64,000 nt of DNA from Glycocaulis abyssi (GTDB lineage Bacteria; Pseudomonadota; Alphaproteobacteria; Caulobacterales; Maricaulaceae), in contig NZ_CP163422.1 in the NCBI RefSeq assembly GCF_041429775.1, positions 1-64,000 of the forward strand. The letters run 5' to 3'. Within the stretch, counting starts at the first letter, position 1. Every line of letters begins with the position of its first letter. Shown piece by piece: positions 34,334 to 43,414 of this stretch. The notes beneath the pieces were generated by a model. It saw nothing but the letters and a program-made list of their open reading frames with translations. It had not been told where the DNA came from and ran no database searches. Both the position numbers and the translations under genes were made by a program.

Positions 34334-35071
34334 TCAAATTTGTATATGGCCGAGACGGATGGCCTCGACACAGAGCTGGGCCGTGGTCTTCACGTTGAGC
34401 CGGATCCGCGCCGCAGCGAGATACTGCTCCACGGTCTTGTCAGCCAGCCCCAGACGATCGGCGGTTGCACGCTGGGTGTAGCCGCTCGCGATGAACGCTA
34501 CGATGTCCCTCTGCCTCGGGGTCAGGCCGCCCCTGCCCTCGATGGTGCGCCGCCTGAGGGTTTTGGTCATCCCGGCATAATAAAGCGACATCACATGGAG
34601 CGCCGTGCGCACGGCCGGGCTGTCATCGATGTCGCGGCCCGACACGGTCACCAGGCCGAAGGACCCATCGAGCGAGCGCAGCGGGGTGACGACGCCGTCA
34701 CGTCCTCCATAGGACTCGGCGTCTTCGAAGAACTCATGCTGGCTTTGAGTGAGCCTCGCCGACGCCTGCACGTCTTTCCAGGTGAACGGCGCCGGGTGGC
34801 GGGTGGCCCGGTGCACGGTCGGATCGAGAGCCCCATAGCCTTGACCGAAATAGCGGCTCTGCCAGCGGGGATCCCAGACGCCGGTGAGCGCGTCTTCGAC
34901 GGGCCGCCCTCCGGGTCCCGTAATGGCGACATGGATGAAGTGATCGTACCCGTACGGAGCGATGCGGCTGCGGAAGGCGGCGTTGAGGGAGGCCATGTCG
35001 CGATGGCTCTCGATGCGCTGGAGGAAGGAGAAAGCCTCCGATCCGATATCTGCGTGCCTGACCCCGTCCAT
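34334..35071 (-). CDS. luxR: LuxR-family quorum-sensing regulator
   Basis: 245 residues: an N-terminal autoinducer-binding domain (about 10-165, with YGYDHFIHVAITG and FTWKDVQAS) and a C-terminal GerE/LuxR helix-turn-helix (LTPRQRDIVAFIASGYTQRATADRLGLADKTVEQYLAAARIRL, positions about 175-220, key part KTVEQYL). It is paired with luxI. ATG 35071 is preferred because GGAGG lies six bases upstream; the more distant in-frame codon lacks one. It probably activates luxI when acyl-homoserine lactone is bound. Confidence 0.9.
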   Translation of the reverse strand: MDGVRHADIGSEAFSFLQRIESHRDMASLNAAFRSRIAPYGYDHFIHVAITGPGGRPVEDALTGVWDPRWQSRYFGQGYGALDPTVHRATRHPAPFTWKDVQASARLTQSQHEFFEDAESYGGRDGVVTPLRSLDGSFGLVTVSGRDIDDSPAVRTALHVMSLYYAGMTKTLRRRTIEGRGGLTPRQRDIVAFIASGYTQRATADRLGLADKTVEQYLAAARIRLNVKTTAQLCVEAIRLGHIQI

Positions 35072-35195
35072 CCGACGCCTCCGGATTGGGATGATCCTCA
35101 ATTTGACGGGTAATCTGCCTTGATTCTGAACCTAGGATTTCACTTTCAATACGATACTATCCACACGGCACTTTCTCTGGGTCGGGCTGGACATC

Positions 35196-35474
35196 ATGCG
35201 ACCAATGACCGATGGGGGCCGGCAGGTCATGGCCGAAACGGCGCTGCTCGGCGGCCGGATACGGCTGTATCGACAGATGCGGGGCTGCTCTCAGATCGAG
35301 CTGGCCAGTGCGGTGTCGATCAGGTTTGCGGAGCTGACCGCTTTCGAGCGGGGGCGCGCGCGGATATGCGCGGCGCTGCTCAACCGGATCGCGCTCTTTC
35401 TTGAGGTTCCGATCCAGTCCTTCTACGCCGATCTGCCAGATCAGCAGCTCCCGATCTGCTCGGGACGGCGTTGA
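35196..35474 (+). CDS. XRE-family helix-turn-helix regulator
   Basis: 92 residues: a single XRE domain (LGGRIRLYRQMRGCSQIELASAVSIRFAELTAFERGRARICAALLNRIALFLEVPI, positions 18-72, key part SQIELASAVSIRFAELTAFERG) without a ligand domain. It is divergent from luxR over a 124-base gap and could regulate it or itself. Downstream, 35475-35725 contains no gene I can support. Confidence 0.7.
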   Translation: MRPMTDGGRQVMAETALLGGRIRLYRQMRGCSQIELASAVSIRFAELTAFERGRARICAALLNRIALFLEVPIQSFYADLPDQQLPICSGRR

Positions 35475-35725
35475 CGACGGAAACCCGGACGTGTCCGCCG
35501 TGTCCGTTGAGCACTGTCGATGATGGGATGCGGCGCGCCGGAGACCGCCGGGAGCGCCAGGGCCAGCCGCCCCCTGATTCCGAAAGACCGCTGTACCGCC
35601 CGCTCGCATTTCTGAGGCTTGAACGCGCGGATGCGGTCAGATTGCCGCACTCTGCTTCTTTTCCATTTTGGCAGGTGCTAGGATGAGCCGTGGTCGTTTT
35701 GACGACGCCGTCATTCTGGTGACGC

Positions 35726-36061
35726 ATGAGCCGTGTCCGATCGAACATTCGAAGCGCAGCCCATGCCCTCCTGGCCGGGCTGTGGCTCATCGTGTCGGTT
35801 TCTGCATCTGCGTATGCGATCGTGGAGACGCCGCACGGCGATCTTGAAAGCCATGCGCACGCTTCCGACCACACCCACGATCTCGACGGCTGCGAGAGCC
35901 ATGCGCCCTGCAAGACGGCGCCATGCCATGTTCATTGGCTGGCAGGATCCGCGCCGGTCTCCGTTTTTTCTCCGCGTTACGCCGCGCCCGCAGCCGGGCG
36001 GCTGTCCGACACCTATGCCAGCCGGGGCGATCCGCCCGGCCTGAAGCCTCCGATGATCTGA
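35726..36061 (+). CDS. Small His/Cys-containing exported protein before czcC (CzcI-like)
   Basis: 111 residues with a signal peptide (ALLAGLWLIVSVSASAYA, cleavage near residue 31), then a His-rich stretch (HGDLESHAHASDHTHDLDG) followed by two Cys (ESHAPCKTAPCHVHW). Size, position and composition fit the small periplasmic CzcI-type proteins at the start of czc operons, but there is no firm motif. It is 63 bases before czcC. Confidence 0.55.
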   Translation: MSRVRSNIRSAAHALLAGLWLIVSVSASAYAIVETPHGDLESHAHASDHTHDLDGCESHAPCKTAPCHVHWLAGSAPVSVFSPRYAAPAAGRLSDTYASRGDPPGLKPPMI

Positions 36062-36124
36062 CCTGCCACCGCCGTTCCCACTTCGCGCGGGGACGTCCTG
36101 ACAGGTTGGAACCGGAGTTTTCTC

Positions 36125-37438
36125 ATGATCACGACATGGCTGCGCAGCGGGCTTCTGGCCGCCGCGCTGGCCGGGGGCGCGGCGCAGGCCGCCCCCGGAC
36201 TTTGCGACGGCGTATCCGTCGCGGCGGCCGCCCCCGTGGCGGGCGCGCCGCTGACGCTGGACGCCGCGTTGCGGGCGGTGGATGCCGCCTCGCCCGAGCT
36301 CAGGGCGTCGGCGCTGGAAACCTTGGCTCTGCGCGCCGAGGCGCGTCAGGCCGGGCGTCTGGCCAATCCCGAGATCGAGGTCGATCTTGAAGAGTTCGAT
36401 GGCGCGGGCTTGCGGGCGTTCGGCGCCTCCGAGGCCACGGTGTCGATCGCCCAGCCCCTCCCTCTGGGCCGCCGTCTGGCGCGCGCCCGCGCAGCGGGAG
36501 AGGCCTGGGCGGACGCGAGCGCGGCAGACTGCGCGGCCCTGCGTCACGGCTTGCTGCTGGAGGCGGCGGGCCTGTTTCACGATCTTGCCGCCGCCGAGGC
36601 CCGCGCGTCGCTGGCCGGAGACGCCGCGGACTTGGCCGGAGAGGTCAGCGAAGCGGTGCGCCGCAGGATCGAGGAAGGCGGCGCGCCGCGCATTGATCTG
36701 GCGCCTGCGCAAGCCGAGCATGCCGCCGCCCGCGCCGACCTGGAAGCCGCCCGGGCCGAGGCTTCCGGGCTGAGGCTGGCGCTCGCCGCCCTGTGGGGCG
36801 AGGGAGAAGCTGAGTTCGGCCCCCTCCAGCCTGCAGAGGCGGACGCGGCCCTGCCGCCTGTCGAAGAGGCGGTGACGCGCATCCAGACCCACCCGGAGCT
36901 GGTCTCGGCCCGCGCGGCGGGACAGGCGCGCCGCGCAGAAACGGCGCTGGCCCGCGCCCAGGCTTACCCCGACATCACCGTCAGGCTGGGAATGCGCAGC
37001 TATCGCGACACCGACGACCGTGCGCTGATCGCGGGAGTGAGCGTGCCCCTGCCGCTCTTCGACCGCAATCAGGGCGGCCGGGAGGCGGCCCGCCTCCGGG
37101 CAGGCGCAGCGGAGGTTTCCGCCGCCGCGCTGGACCTCCGTTTGGCCGGACGGGTGCGCGCCGCCCATGCCCAGGCTGTCTCGGCCCGTACGCGCGCGCG
37201 TGTTCTGGCCGATGAGGCCGCGCCCGCGGCCCGGGACGGTTTCACCGCCGCTCAGGTAGCCTATCGCGAGGGCCGGTACGGCCTGACCCTGCTCCTGGAC
37301 GCCCGGCGGCGTCTGATCGAGGCCGAGACCCGTCGGGTCGACGCCGAACGCGACGCGCGCGGAGCGCGCGACACGCTGCTCGCCCTGGGCGGCTATCCCC
37401 CTTTCACGCAGTCTGATGTTTCCGGAGGCCGCCCATGA
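36125..37438 (+). CDS. czcC: TolC-family outer-membrane protein CzcC
   Basis: 437 residues. A signal peptide ends near AAQAAPGL (about residue 22). The coiled TolC repeats are rich in Ala, Arg and Glu, with the metal-branch segment GRLANPEIEVDLEEF and LPLPLFDRNQGGREAARL, both typical of CzcC. It is the first of three coupled genes (czcC, czcB, czcA), overlapping czcB by four bases. It forms the outer channel of the Co/Zn/Cd efflux pump. Confidence 0.88.
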   Translation: MITTWLRSGLLAAALAGGAAQAAPGLCDGVSVAAAAPVAGAPLTLDAALRAVDAASPELRASALETLALRAEARQAGRLANPEIEVDLEEFDGAGLRAFGASEATVSIAQPLPLGRRLARARAAGEAWADASAADCAALRHGLLLEAAGLFHDLAAAEARASLAGDAADLAGEVSEAVRRRIEEGGAPRIDLAPAQAEHAAARADLEAARAEASGLRLALAALWGEGEAEFGPLQPAEADAALPPVEEAVTRIQTHPELVSARAAGQARRAETALARAQAYPDITVRLGMRSYRDTDDRALIAGVSVPLPLFDRNQGGREAARLRAGAAEVSAAALDLRLAGRVRAAHAQAVSARTRARVLADEAAPAARDGFTAAQVAYREGRYGLTLLLDARRRLIEAETRRVDAERDARGARDTLLALGGYPPFTQSDVSGGRP

Positions 37439-38580
37439 GCGCCCGCATCCTCGTCGCCACGCCGCTTCTGGCCATGGCGCTCCTGTCCGCTTGCGCTCCT
37501 GGCGGGGCGGACCATGACGACGATCACGGTCACGAGCATGATCACGACCATGTCGAGATGGACGCCCAGGCCGCCCGCGATGCGGGCATACAGACGGTTC
37601 AGGCAAGCTTGTCTTCGCCCGCAGAGGTCATCGACCTGCCTGCCGAGATCCGCTTCGATCAGGATCGGGTGGCTCTGGTCGCCCCCCGCGTGAGCGGGGT
37701 CGTGCGCGCTCTGAACGCCTCCGAAGGCGACCGGGTGGAAGCCGGCGCCGTTCTGGCGGTTCTCGACAGCCGGGAACTGGCCGCGCTGGCTGGTGAACGG
37801 CGCAGCGCGGAGGCGGCCCTGGCACTGGCGGAGACGGCCTTCGCCCGCGAGCGGCGCCTGCTTGAGCAGGGAATCGCGTCCCAGGCCGAGCACGACGCCG
37901 CGCGCGAGGCCGAGCAGGCCGCCTCGGCCCGGCTGCGAAGCGCCGATGCCGGATTGCGCGCGGCGGGAGCGGACGGGCCGGATTCCGAACGGGGCGTGAA
38001 CCGTCTGACGGCGCCGATTTCAGGCACGGTCATGCGTCGGGAGCTGGCGCTGGGCCAGTCGGTGGACGTGGGTGCGGGCCCGGCCTTCATGATCGCTGAC
38101 GAAAATGCGCTGTGGGCGGACATCGCGGTTTATCCCGGACAGCTCGCGCACGTGCGCTCCGGGGCGCGGGTCACGCTTTTGCAAGACGATGGCGCGGCGC
38201 TGGCCGTGACGCGGATCGGGTTCATCGCGCCTCAGCTTTCAGAAACCTCCCGCACGGCCATTGCGCGGGCGCCGCTGGACAATGCGGACGGGCGTTTGCG
38301 GGCGGGTCAGTTCCTGACCGCGCGTGTGGAGACCGACCCGGTCGAGGAAGGGCTGTTCGTGCCGGCCCGGGCGGTTCAGCCCTATGAGGGAGGCTGGGCC
38401 GTCTTCACCCCCGACGATCACGGTTTCGACGCCCGCATGGTCGTCACCGGCCGCCGGGTGGGCGAGCATCTGGAGATCGTCTCCGGGCTGCAGCCGGGCG
38501 AGGCCTTCGTGACCGAGGGCGCCTTCACCCTGAGGGCCGAGCTGGAGAAGTCCGGCTTCGACGATGGCCACGCGCACTGA
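37435..38580 (+). CDS. czcB: RND periplasmic adaptor CzcB
   Basis: 381-residue membrane-fusion lipoprotein. The lipobox is LLSAC at about residue 20. A His/Asp-rich stretch (DHDDDHGHEHDHDHVEMD) follows and may bind metal before handover. Then come the barrel-sandwich domain (VALVAPRVSGVVRALNASEGD) and its return strand (APISGTVMRRELALGQSVD). It ends in His (DDGHAH). It bridges CzcA and CzcC. The N-terminal His cluster and the absence of the Cys-type metal domain separate it from the cusB at 12 kb. Confidence 0.9.
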   Translation: MSARILVATPLLAMALLSACAPGGADHDDDHGHEHDHDHVEMDAQAARDAGIQTVQASLSSPAEVIDLPAEIRFDQDRVALVAPRVSGVVRALNASEGDRVEAGAVLAVLDSRELAALAGERRSAEAALALAETAFARERRLLEQGIASQAEHDAAREAEQAASARLRSADAGLRAAGADGPDSERGVNRLTAPISGTVMRRELALGQSVDVGAGPAFMIADENALWADIAVYPGQLAHVRSGARVTLLQDDGAALAVTRIGFIAPQLSETSRTAIARAPLDNADGRLRAGQFLTARVETDPVEEGLFVPARAVQPYEGGWAVFTPDDHGFDARMVVTGRRVGEHLEIVSGLQPGEAFVTEGAFTLRAELEKSGFDDGHAH

Positions 38581-38593
38581 GGAGGATACTGCC

Positions 38594-41500
38594 ATGAACT
38601 CGATCATGACTCGCGTGACGGGCGGGCGGCTGCTGGCCGTGCTGCTGATCCTCGCCGTGTCCGCAGGCGGCGCCTGGGCCTTCCGCAGCCTGCCCGTGGA
38701 CGCGTTCCCCGACACCTCGCCGTCTCTGGTGCAGGTCTACACCATCGCCGACGGCCTGGCGCCCGAGGAGGTTGAGCTTTACATCACCGCGCCGCTCGAA
38801 CGGGCGATGGCGGGTTTGCCGCGCGTGGCGGAGATGCGCTCCATCTCCAATTTCGGCCTGTCCATCGTGAACATTTATTTCGAGGACGGCACGGACATCT
38901 ATTTCGCCCGACAGGTCGTTTCCGAACGTCTGGCGAGCGCCAGCGAGGAGATGGACGAGGGCTTCGGCGAGCCGCGCATGGGGCCGGTGTCCACCGGGCT
39001 GGGGATCGTCGTGTACTACAAGCTCGTCGACGAGAGCGGCGCGCGCAACCTGATCGAGATGCGCGAAATTCAGGACTGGCTGGTCAAGATCCCGCTCCAG
39101 AGCGTGGCGGGCGTGGCCGAGGTGCTCTCGCTGGGCGGCTATGAGAAGCAATACCAGATCATCGTCGAACCCCAGGCGCTGCTGCGCTACGGGCTGAATA
39201 TCGGCGATGTGGAGCAGGCGATCCGTGACGGCAGCCGCACGGCGGGCGCGGACATCGTGGAAATCGACGCGGAGCAGTATTCGGTGCGGGCGGTGGGGCT
39301 GGCCCGCTCGCTCGAGGACCTGGGCGAGATCGTGCTGCGCTCCGAGGACGGCGCGCCCGTGCGCGTGCGGGACGTGGCGCGGCTGGAGATCGGCGGCGGC
39401 CCGCGTCAGGGCCTGGCCACCGCGGACGGCGAGGGCGAGGTGGTCGCCGGGCTGGTTCTGAAGCTTCATGGCGCGAACACCGCTGAAGTGGTCGACGCGA
39501 TCCGCGACCGGTTCGAGCAGATCAACGCCGCCTTGCCCGAGGGGGTGACGGCCACCGCGTATTACGATCAAGGCGAGCTGGTCACCCAGGCGTCCGCGAC
39601 CGTGGCCTCCGCGCTGTGGCAGGGGGCGCTTCTGGTCGCCATCGTCATCGTGGTCTTCCTGGGCGGCTGGCGGCCCAGCCTCGTCGTTGTTCTGTCCATA
39701 CCCTTTTCCGCAGGGGTCGCCTTCATCGGGATGCGTCTTTTGGGCATGAGCGCGGATCTGATGTCGCTGGGGGGCGTGGCCATCGCCATCGGCATGATGG
39801 TCGACGGCGCCATCGTCATCGCCGAGAATGTCGACCGGACGCTCAAAGAGCGGCCCGGCGCCTCCCGCCGCGCGGCGGTCGCTGCGGCCGCGGCAGAAGT
39901 GGTCGGGCCGCTGGTGGCCGCGGTCAGCGTGGTGATCGTGGTCTTCCTGCCCATCTTCGCGCTGGACGGCCCGGCGGGGAAGACGTTCGGCCCGCTGGCG
40001 GCCGCCGCGGCCATGGCGATGGCCGGGTCGCTGGTCTACGCCGCGCTGGTCGCGCCAGCGCTGGCGGCCCTCGTGATGCGTCCGCCCCGCGACGGCCAGG
40101 GCCCCGGCGAGGGCGGCGGCCGGATTGGACGGATGGTGTCCCGCCCCGCGCGCCTGTTCGTGCGCCGCCGCTCTCTGGCGGTGGGGCTGGCCCTGGTCAT
40201 GCTGGCGGCGGGCGCCGCCGTCCTGCCCCGGCTGGGGTCGGAATTCACGCCTGTGCTGGAAGAGGGTGACATCACCATCCGCGCGACCATGGCTCCCTCG
40301 ATCTCCCTGACCGAAGCCGAGGCGGTCATCAGCCGCCTCGAGCGGCGCATACTGGAGGATTTTCCTGAAGTGGAACTGGCTGTCGCGCGTGTGGGCCGGG
40401 GCGAAATCGGCGCCCACGCCGATCCGGTCAACAACGCGGAAATCTTCCTGGGCCTGCGCCCCCGTTCCGAATGGCGCGGCGGCCTCAGCCCGGCGGACCT
40501 GCGTGCGCGCCTGTCGGAAGACCTGTCGGATTTCCCTGGCGTCATGGTCAATGTCAGTCAGCCGATCGCGATGGCGCTGGACGAACTGGTGACCGGCACG
40601 CGCGCCCAGCTGGCTGTGAAGATATACGGCCCGGATCCGGACGTTCTGCTGAGCGCTTCCGAACGCATGACCGCGATTCTGGGCGGCGTCCGCGGCGCGG
40701 CGGACGTTCAGGCCGACCAGATCACCGGCGCGCCTCAGCTGCGTATCGAGCTGGACCGCCGGGCCATGGCCCGGCACGGCCTTTCCATCGAGGACGCGCT
40801 GTCGCTGGTGGGCACGGCGGTCGGCGGGCAGCAGGCCGGGGCCGTGTTCGAAGGCGAACGGCGCTTCCCCGTCGTGCTGCGCTATCCGCAGACGCGGCGC
40901 TCCAGCCCCGAGGCGATCGGCGCGCTGACGCTGCGCGCGCCCTCCGGCGCGCTGGTCCGGCTCGACGAGATCGCCGTGATCGGCACAGAGGTCGGCCCGC
41001 GCCAGATCACCCGCGAGGATGGCGAGCGATTCATCGCGGTCCAGGCCAATGTCCGCGGTCGCGACATCGGCTCGTTCGTGCGTGACGGGCAGGCCGCCAT
41101 CGACCGTGAGCTGGACCTGCCGGCAGGCTATCGCGTGGCGTGGGGCGGACAGTTCGAGCTTCAACAGCAGGCCAATCGCCGCTTCGCAGTGGTCATTCCT
41201 GTCACGCTCGGGATCGTGGCGCTGATCCTGCTGCTGGCGTTCGGCCGGGCGCGTTCGGCGTTGCTGATCCTGATGAACATCCCGCTGGCGCTGACCGGCG
41301 GGGCGCTCGCGCTGTGGGTCACCGGCCTGCCGGTATCGGTTCCAGCCACCGTGGGCTTCATCGCCCTGTTCGGTATCGCGCTGGGCAACGGGATGGTGCT
41401 GGTCAGTTTCCTGGACCGCTTCGCCCGGCAGGGCCGCGACCGCGACGCGCTGGCTGTCGAAGGCGCGTCTCTTCGTGCACGCGCGGTGCTGATGACGGCG

Positions 41501-41713
41501 CTGACAACGGCGCTGGGCCTGGCGCCGCTCCTGTTCGCGACCGGCGTCGGCGCGGAAGTGCAGCGGCCGCTCGCCGTCGTCGTGACAGGGGGGCTGGTCA
41601 GTTCGACTCTGCTGACGCTGCTGGTCCTTCCCGCCCTGCATCGCTGGTTTGCGCCTGGTCCGGACGCGCGATCAGACACGCTCGCCCCCGCGAAGGAGGC
41701 GCCGGCGTCATGA
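38594..41713 (+). CDS. czcA: Heavy-metal efflux RND pump CzcA
   Basis: 1039-residue inner-membrane pump. TM1 is followed by LPVDAFPDTSPSLVQVYT, the CzcA hallmark. The central proton-relay TM block contains LGGVAIAIGMMVDGAIVIAENVDR (about 395-420, key acidic residues in MVDGAIVIAEN). It is chosen from ATG 38594 behind GAGGAGG. It is the energy-coupling subunit that exports divalent metals such as Co, Zn and Cd with czcB and czcC. It ends in an ATGA overlap with a further small gene. Confidence 0.93.
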   Translation: MNSIMTRVTGGRLLAVLLILAVSAGGAWAFRSLPVDAFPDTSPSLVQVYTIADGLAPEEVELYITAPLERAMAGLPRVAEMRSISNFGLSIVNIYFEDGTDIYFARQVVSERLASASEEMDEGFGEPRMGPVSTGLGIVVYYKLVDESGARNLIEMREIQDWLVKIPLQSVAGVAEVLSLGGYEKQYQIIVEPQALLRYGLNIGDVEQAIRDGSRTAGADIVEIDAEQYSVRAVGLARSLEDLGEIVLRSEDGAPVRVRDVARLEIGGGPRQGLATADGEGEVVAGLVLKLHGANTAEVVDAIRDRFEQINAALPEGVTATAYYDQGELVTQASATVASALWQGALLVAIVIVVFLGGWRPSLVVVLSIPFSAGVAFIGMRLLGMSADLMSLGGVAIAIGMMVDGAIVIAENVDRTLKERPGASRRAAVAAAAAEVVGPLVAAVSVVIVVFLPIFALDGPAGKTFGPLAAAAAMAMAGSLVYAALVAPALAALVMRPPRDGQGPGEGGGRIGRMVSRPARLFVRRRSLAVGLALVMLAAGAAVLPRLGSEFTPVLEEGDITIRATMAPSISLTEAEAVISRLERRILEDFPEVELAVARVGRGEIGAHADPVNNAEIFLGLRPRSEWRGGLSPADLRARLSEDLSDFPGVMVNVSQPIAMALDELVTGTRAQLAVKIYGPDPDVLLSASERMTAILGGVRGAADVQADQITGAPQLRIELDRRAMARHGLSIEDALSLVGTAVGGQQAGAVFEGERRFPVVLRYPQTRRSSPEAIGALTLRAPSGALVRLDEIAVIGTEVGPRQITREDGERFIAVQANVRGRDIGSFVRDGQAAIDRELDLPAGYRVAWGGQFELQQQANRRFAVVIPVTLGIVALILLLAFGRARSALLILMNIPLALTGGALALWVTGLPVSVPATVGFIALFGIALGNGMVLVSFLDRFARQGRDRDALAVEGASLRARAVLMTALTTALGLAPLLFATGVGAEVQRPLAVVVTGGLVSSTLLTLLVLPALHRWFAPGPDARSDTLAPAKEAPAS

Positions 41714-42024
41714 CAGGGTCGGCGGCGCCTCCGGTGACCGGGCTGGCCGCTGCCGGCGGGATCGCCTTGGATCGGGAACAGGCTTTGGCCATGGTCAGCC
41801 TGGGGCCTGGATCGCTGGTCGCGTCGACCTCACCGGGTGGATCTGCACCTGGGACAGCCTGTGGCGCAGATCCCTGTCAGGGCTTCGCCTTCCGGGGACG
41901 TCCGCCTTTCCTCGAGGCGGCGGTGCGGGATGACGCTGCCGGCCTGGCAGCGCCTTGTCGAGCCGTCCTGCTGCCGGGGGCCGCTGCCTTTTTTCCTGCG
42001 GCTTGGAGGGAGGGCGTGGACTGA
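41710..42024 (+). CDS. Possible truncated small protein coupled to czcA
   Basis: Starts with ATGA overlap on the czcA stop, so a genuine start is likely. The readable 104 residues (MTGSAAPPVTG..., later CGADPCQG) match no family that I know. Beyond 41877 the frame lies antisense to the MucR gene, so the original gene was probably cut there. Treat the downstream part as unreliable. Confidence 0.35.
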   Translation: MTGSAAPPVTGLAAAGGIALDREQALAMVSLGPGSLVASTSPGGSAPGTACGADPCQGFAFRGRPPFLEAAVRDDAAGLAAPCRAVLLPGAAAFFPAAWREGVD

Positions 42025-42440
42025 CCTGGCGGCTGCGGCGTCGGCTTGCGGCCCAGTCCGCGCGCCTTGGCGACGGCGCTGCGCTCCTCGGAATAGGACG
42101 GCGCGATCATCGGATAGTCGGCGGGCAGACCATATTCGGCGCGATAGGTTGATGGCGTGAAGCCGTGCGCCGCGATATGCCGCTTGAGAGTCCTGTAGGG
42201 CTTGCCGTCAATCAGGGAGAGGAGGTGATCGCGGCTGGCGAGCGATTTGCGGACTGACACCGCGGGCTTGAGCGTCGGTCCGCGGTCTTCGGGTTCATCC
42301 CTGGACAGAGCGTCCAGCGTCGCATGGATATCACGGATGAGCGTCGGCAGATCGCCCGCCGGCACGGCATTGCTGCCCGCGAAGGCGCTGACGAGTTCCG
42401 TCGTCATAGAGACGATATTCTCGGTCGACGGCGTGGTCAT
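41877..42440 (-). CDS. MucR/Ros-family transcriptional regulator
   Basis: 187 residues. The MucR domain occupies about 40-135 and includes VRKSLASRDHLLSLIDGKPYRTLKRHIAAHGFTPSTYRAEYGLPADYPMIAPSY (key blocks LKRHI, YGLPADYPM). The zinc-finger cysteine (normally C-L-E-C/D) is absent: it reads LSLIDGK, so the Ros-type zinc site has only the two His. A proline/alanine/arginine-rich C-terminal tail is longer than usual. ATG 42440 has GAGGGGG upstream. It usually binds A/T-rich promoters and controls plasmid and exopolysaccharide genes. Confidence 0.85.
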   Translation of the reverse strand: MTTPSTENIVSMTTELVSAFAGSNAVPAGDLPTLIRDIHATLDALSRDEPEDRGPTLKPAVSVRKSLASRDHLLSLIDGKPYRTLKRHIAAHGFTPSTYRAEYGLPADYPMIAPSYSEERSAVAKARGLGRKPTPQPPGQSTPSLQAAGKKAAAPGSRTARQGAARPAASSRTAASRKGGRPRKAKP

Positions 42441-42498
42441 GGAATAGCCCCCTCGAAAGTCCTTAAGAAAACAGCCGATGATCTCGCGGACCAACCTA

Positions 42499-43348
42499 GG
42501 GTCCAGACTCGATCATATCCAGAACGCGACGATGGCTGCGAGGGCTGCGGCTGAGAGGAAGTTGGCGGCGAGCTTGTCGTAGCGCGTGGCCACGCGGCGG
42601 AAGTCCTTGAGCCTGCAGAAGGCGTTCTCCACCAGGTGGCGGTCCCTGTACCGGCGGGCGTCCAGCCGGACTTTGCGCTTGCGGTTGGCGCGGCCGGGGA
42701 TGACCGGCACGGCTCCAGCCTGGCGGATGGTGCTGCGCAGACCGTCCCCGTCATAGCCCTTGTCCGCGATGAGATACTTCACGCGCTCGGCGCGCGCCAG
42801 CAGGGCCGGAGCGACGGTGATGTCAGCCGCGTTGCCCGCGGTCAGGGTCAGCGCGAAGGGGCGGCCCACCACGTCGGTCAGCGCGTGCAGCTTGGTGGTC
42901 TGGCCGCCGCGCGACGGGCCGATGGCCTGATTTTTCGCCCCCCTTTTCCGCCATGGGCGGCGCGCTGAGCCTTGACGTAGGTGGAGTCGATCGCGGTGCT
43001 TTTCGTCACCGCCCCGCTGGCGGCCAGCGCCTCCAGAAGCCTGATCCAGAACCGGCGGCGGGACCAGCGGTTGAAGCGGTTGTAGATCGTCGTGGGCGGC
43101 CCGTATTCGGGCGGACAGTCGCACCACCGGCAGCCGGTCTTGAGCACGTGGATGATGCCTGAAATCACCCGGCGGTCGTCCACCCGGCGCGCGCCGGGCT
43201 GGTTGGTGGGCAGATGCGGCGCGATCGCCGCCCATTGCATGTCGCTCAGCCAGAACAGGCGGGCCATGATGTCCTCCGATCACCCCAGCAAAGCCATCGG
43301 AATCACGATTTGCCGTGCTCACGCAACACGCTGATTGGGTTCAGACCC
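42499..43348 (-). mobile_element. Intact IS5-family (IS427-like) insertion sequence
   Basis: 850 bp with imperfect terminal repeats (GGGTCCAGACTC at 42499 and GGGTCTGAACCC on the opposite end) and TA on both flanks (42497-42498 and 43349-43350). It carries a two-frame transposase and both ends. It sits between the MucR gene and the DUF2493 gene. Confidence 0.88.
42513..43267 (-). CDS. IS5-family transposase, two frames joined by -1 frameshift
   Basis: OrfA (43267 to 42878) contains LFWLSDMQWAAIAPHLP and the DDE start IDSTYVKAQRAAHGGKG. OrfB (to 42513) gives the rest: GQTTKLHALTDVVGRP, IADKGYDGDG, ...ENAFCRLKDFRRVATRYDK. The frames meet at GGAAAAGGGGGG, where a -1 shift makes one product. This is a programmed-frameshift arrangement common to the IS427 group. 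The catalytic Asp-Asp-Glu set is complete across the shift. Confidence 0.85.
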
Positions 43349-43414
43349 TAAGAACGGCAAGACATCGCTCCCAGAAAATAGGGTGCGAACGCGCCCGAGA
43401 CCTGGCGATGAAGG

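Noticed and set aside
37510-37570. His-rich repeats in czcB read as a tandem repeat
   Set aside because: It is a coding metal-binding His/Asp stretch, not a DNA repeat array.
35711-37606. A 631-codon leftward frame opposite czcC
   Set aside because: Antisense to a conserved TolC-family gene, no domain recognised.
38525-41641. A 1038-codon leftward frame opposite czcA
   Set aside because: It shows the same composition effect as the cusA shadow; the opposite strand has the full pump with motifs.
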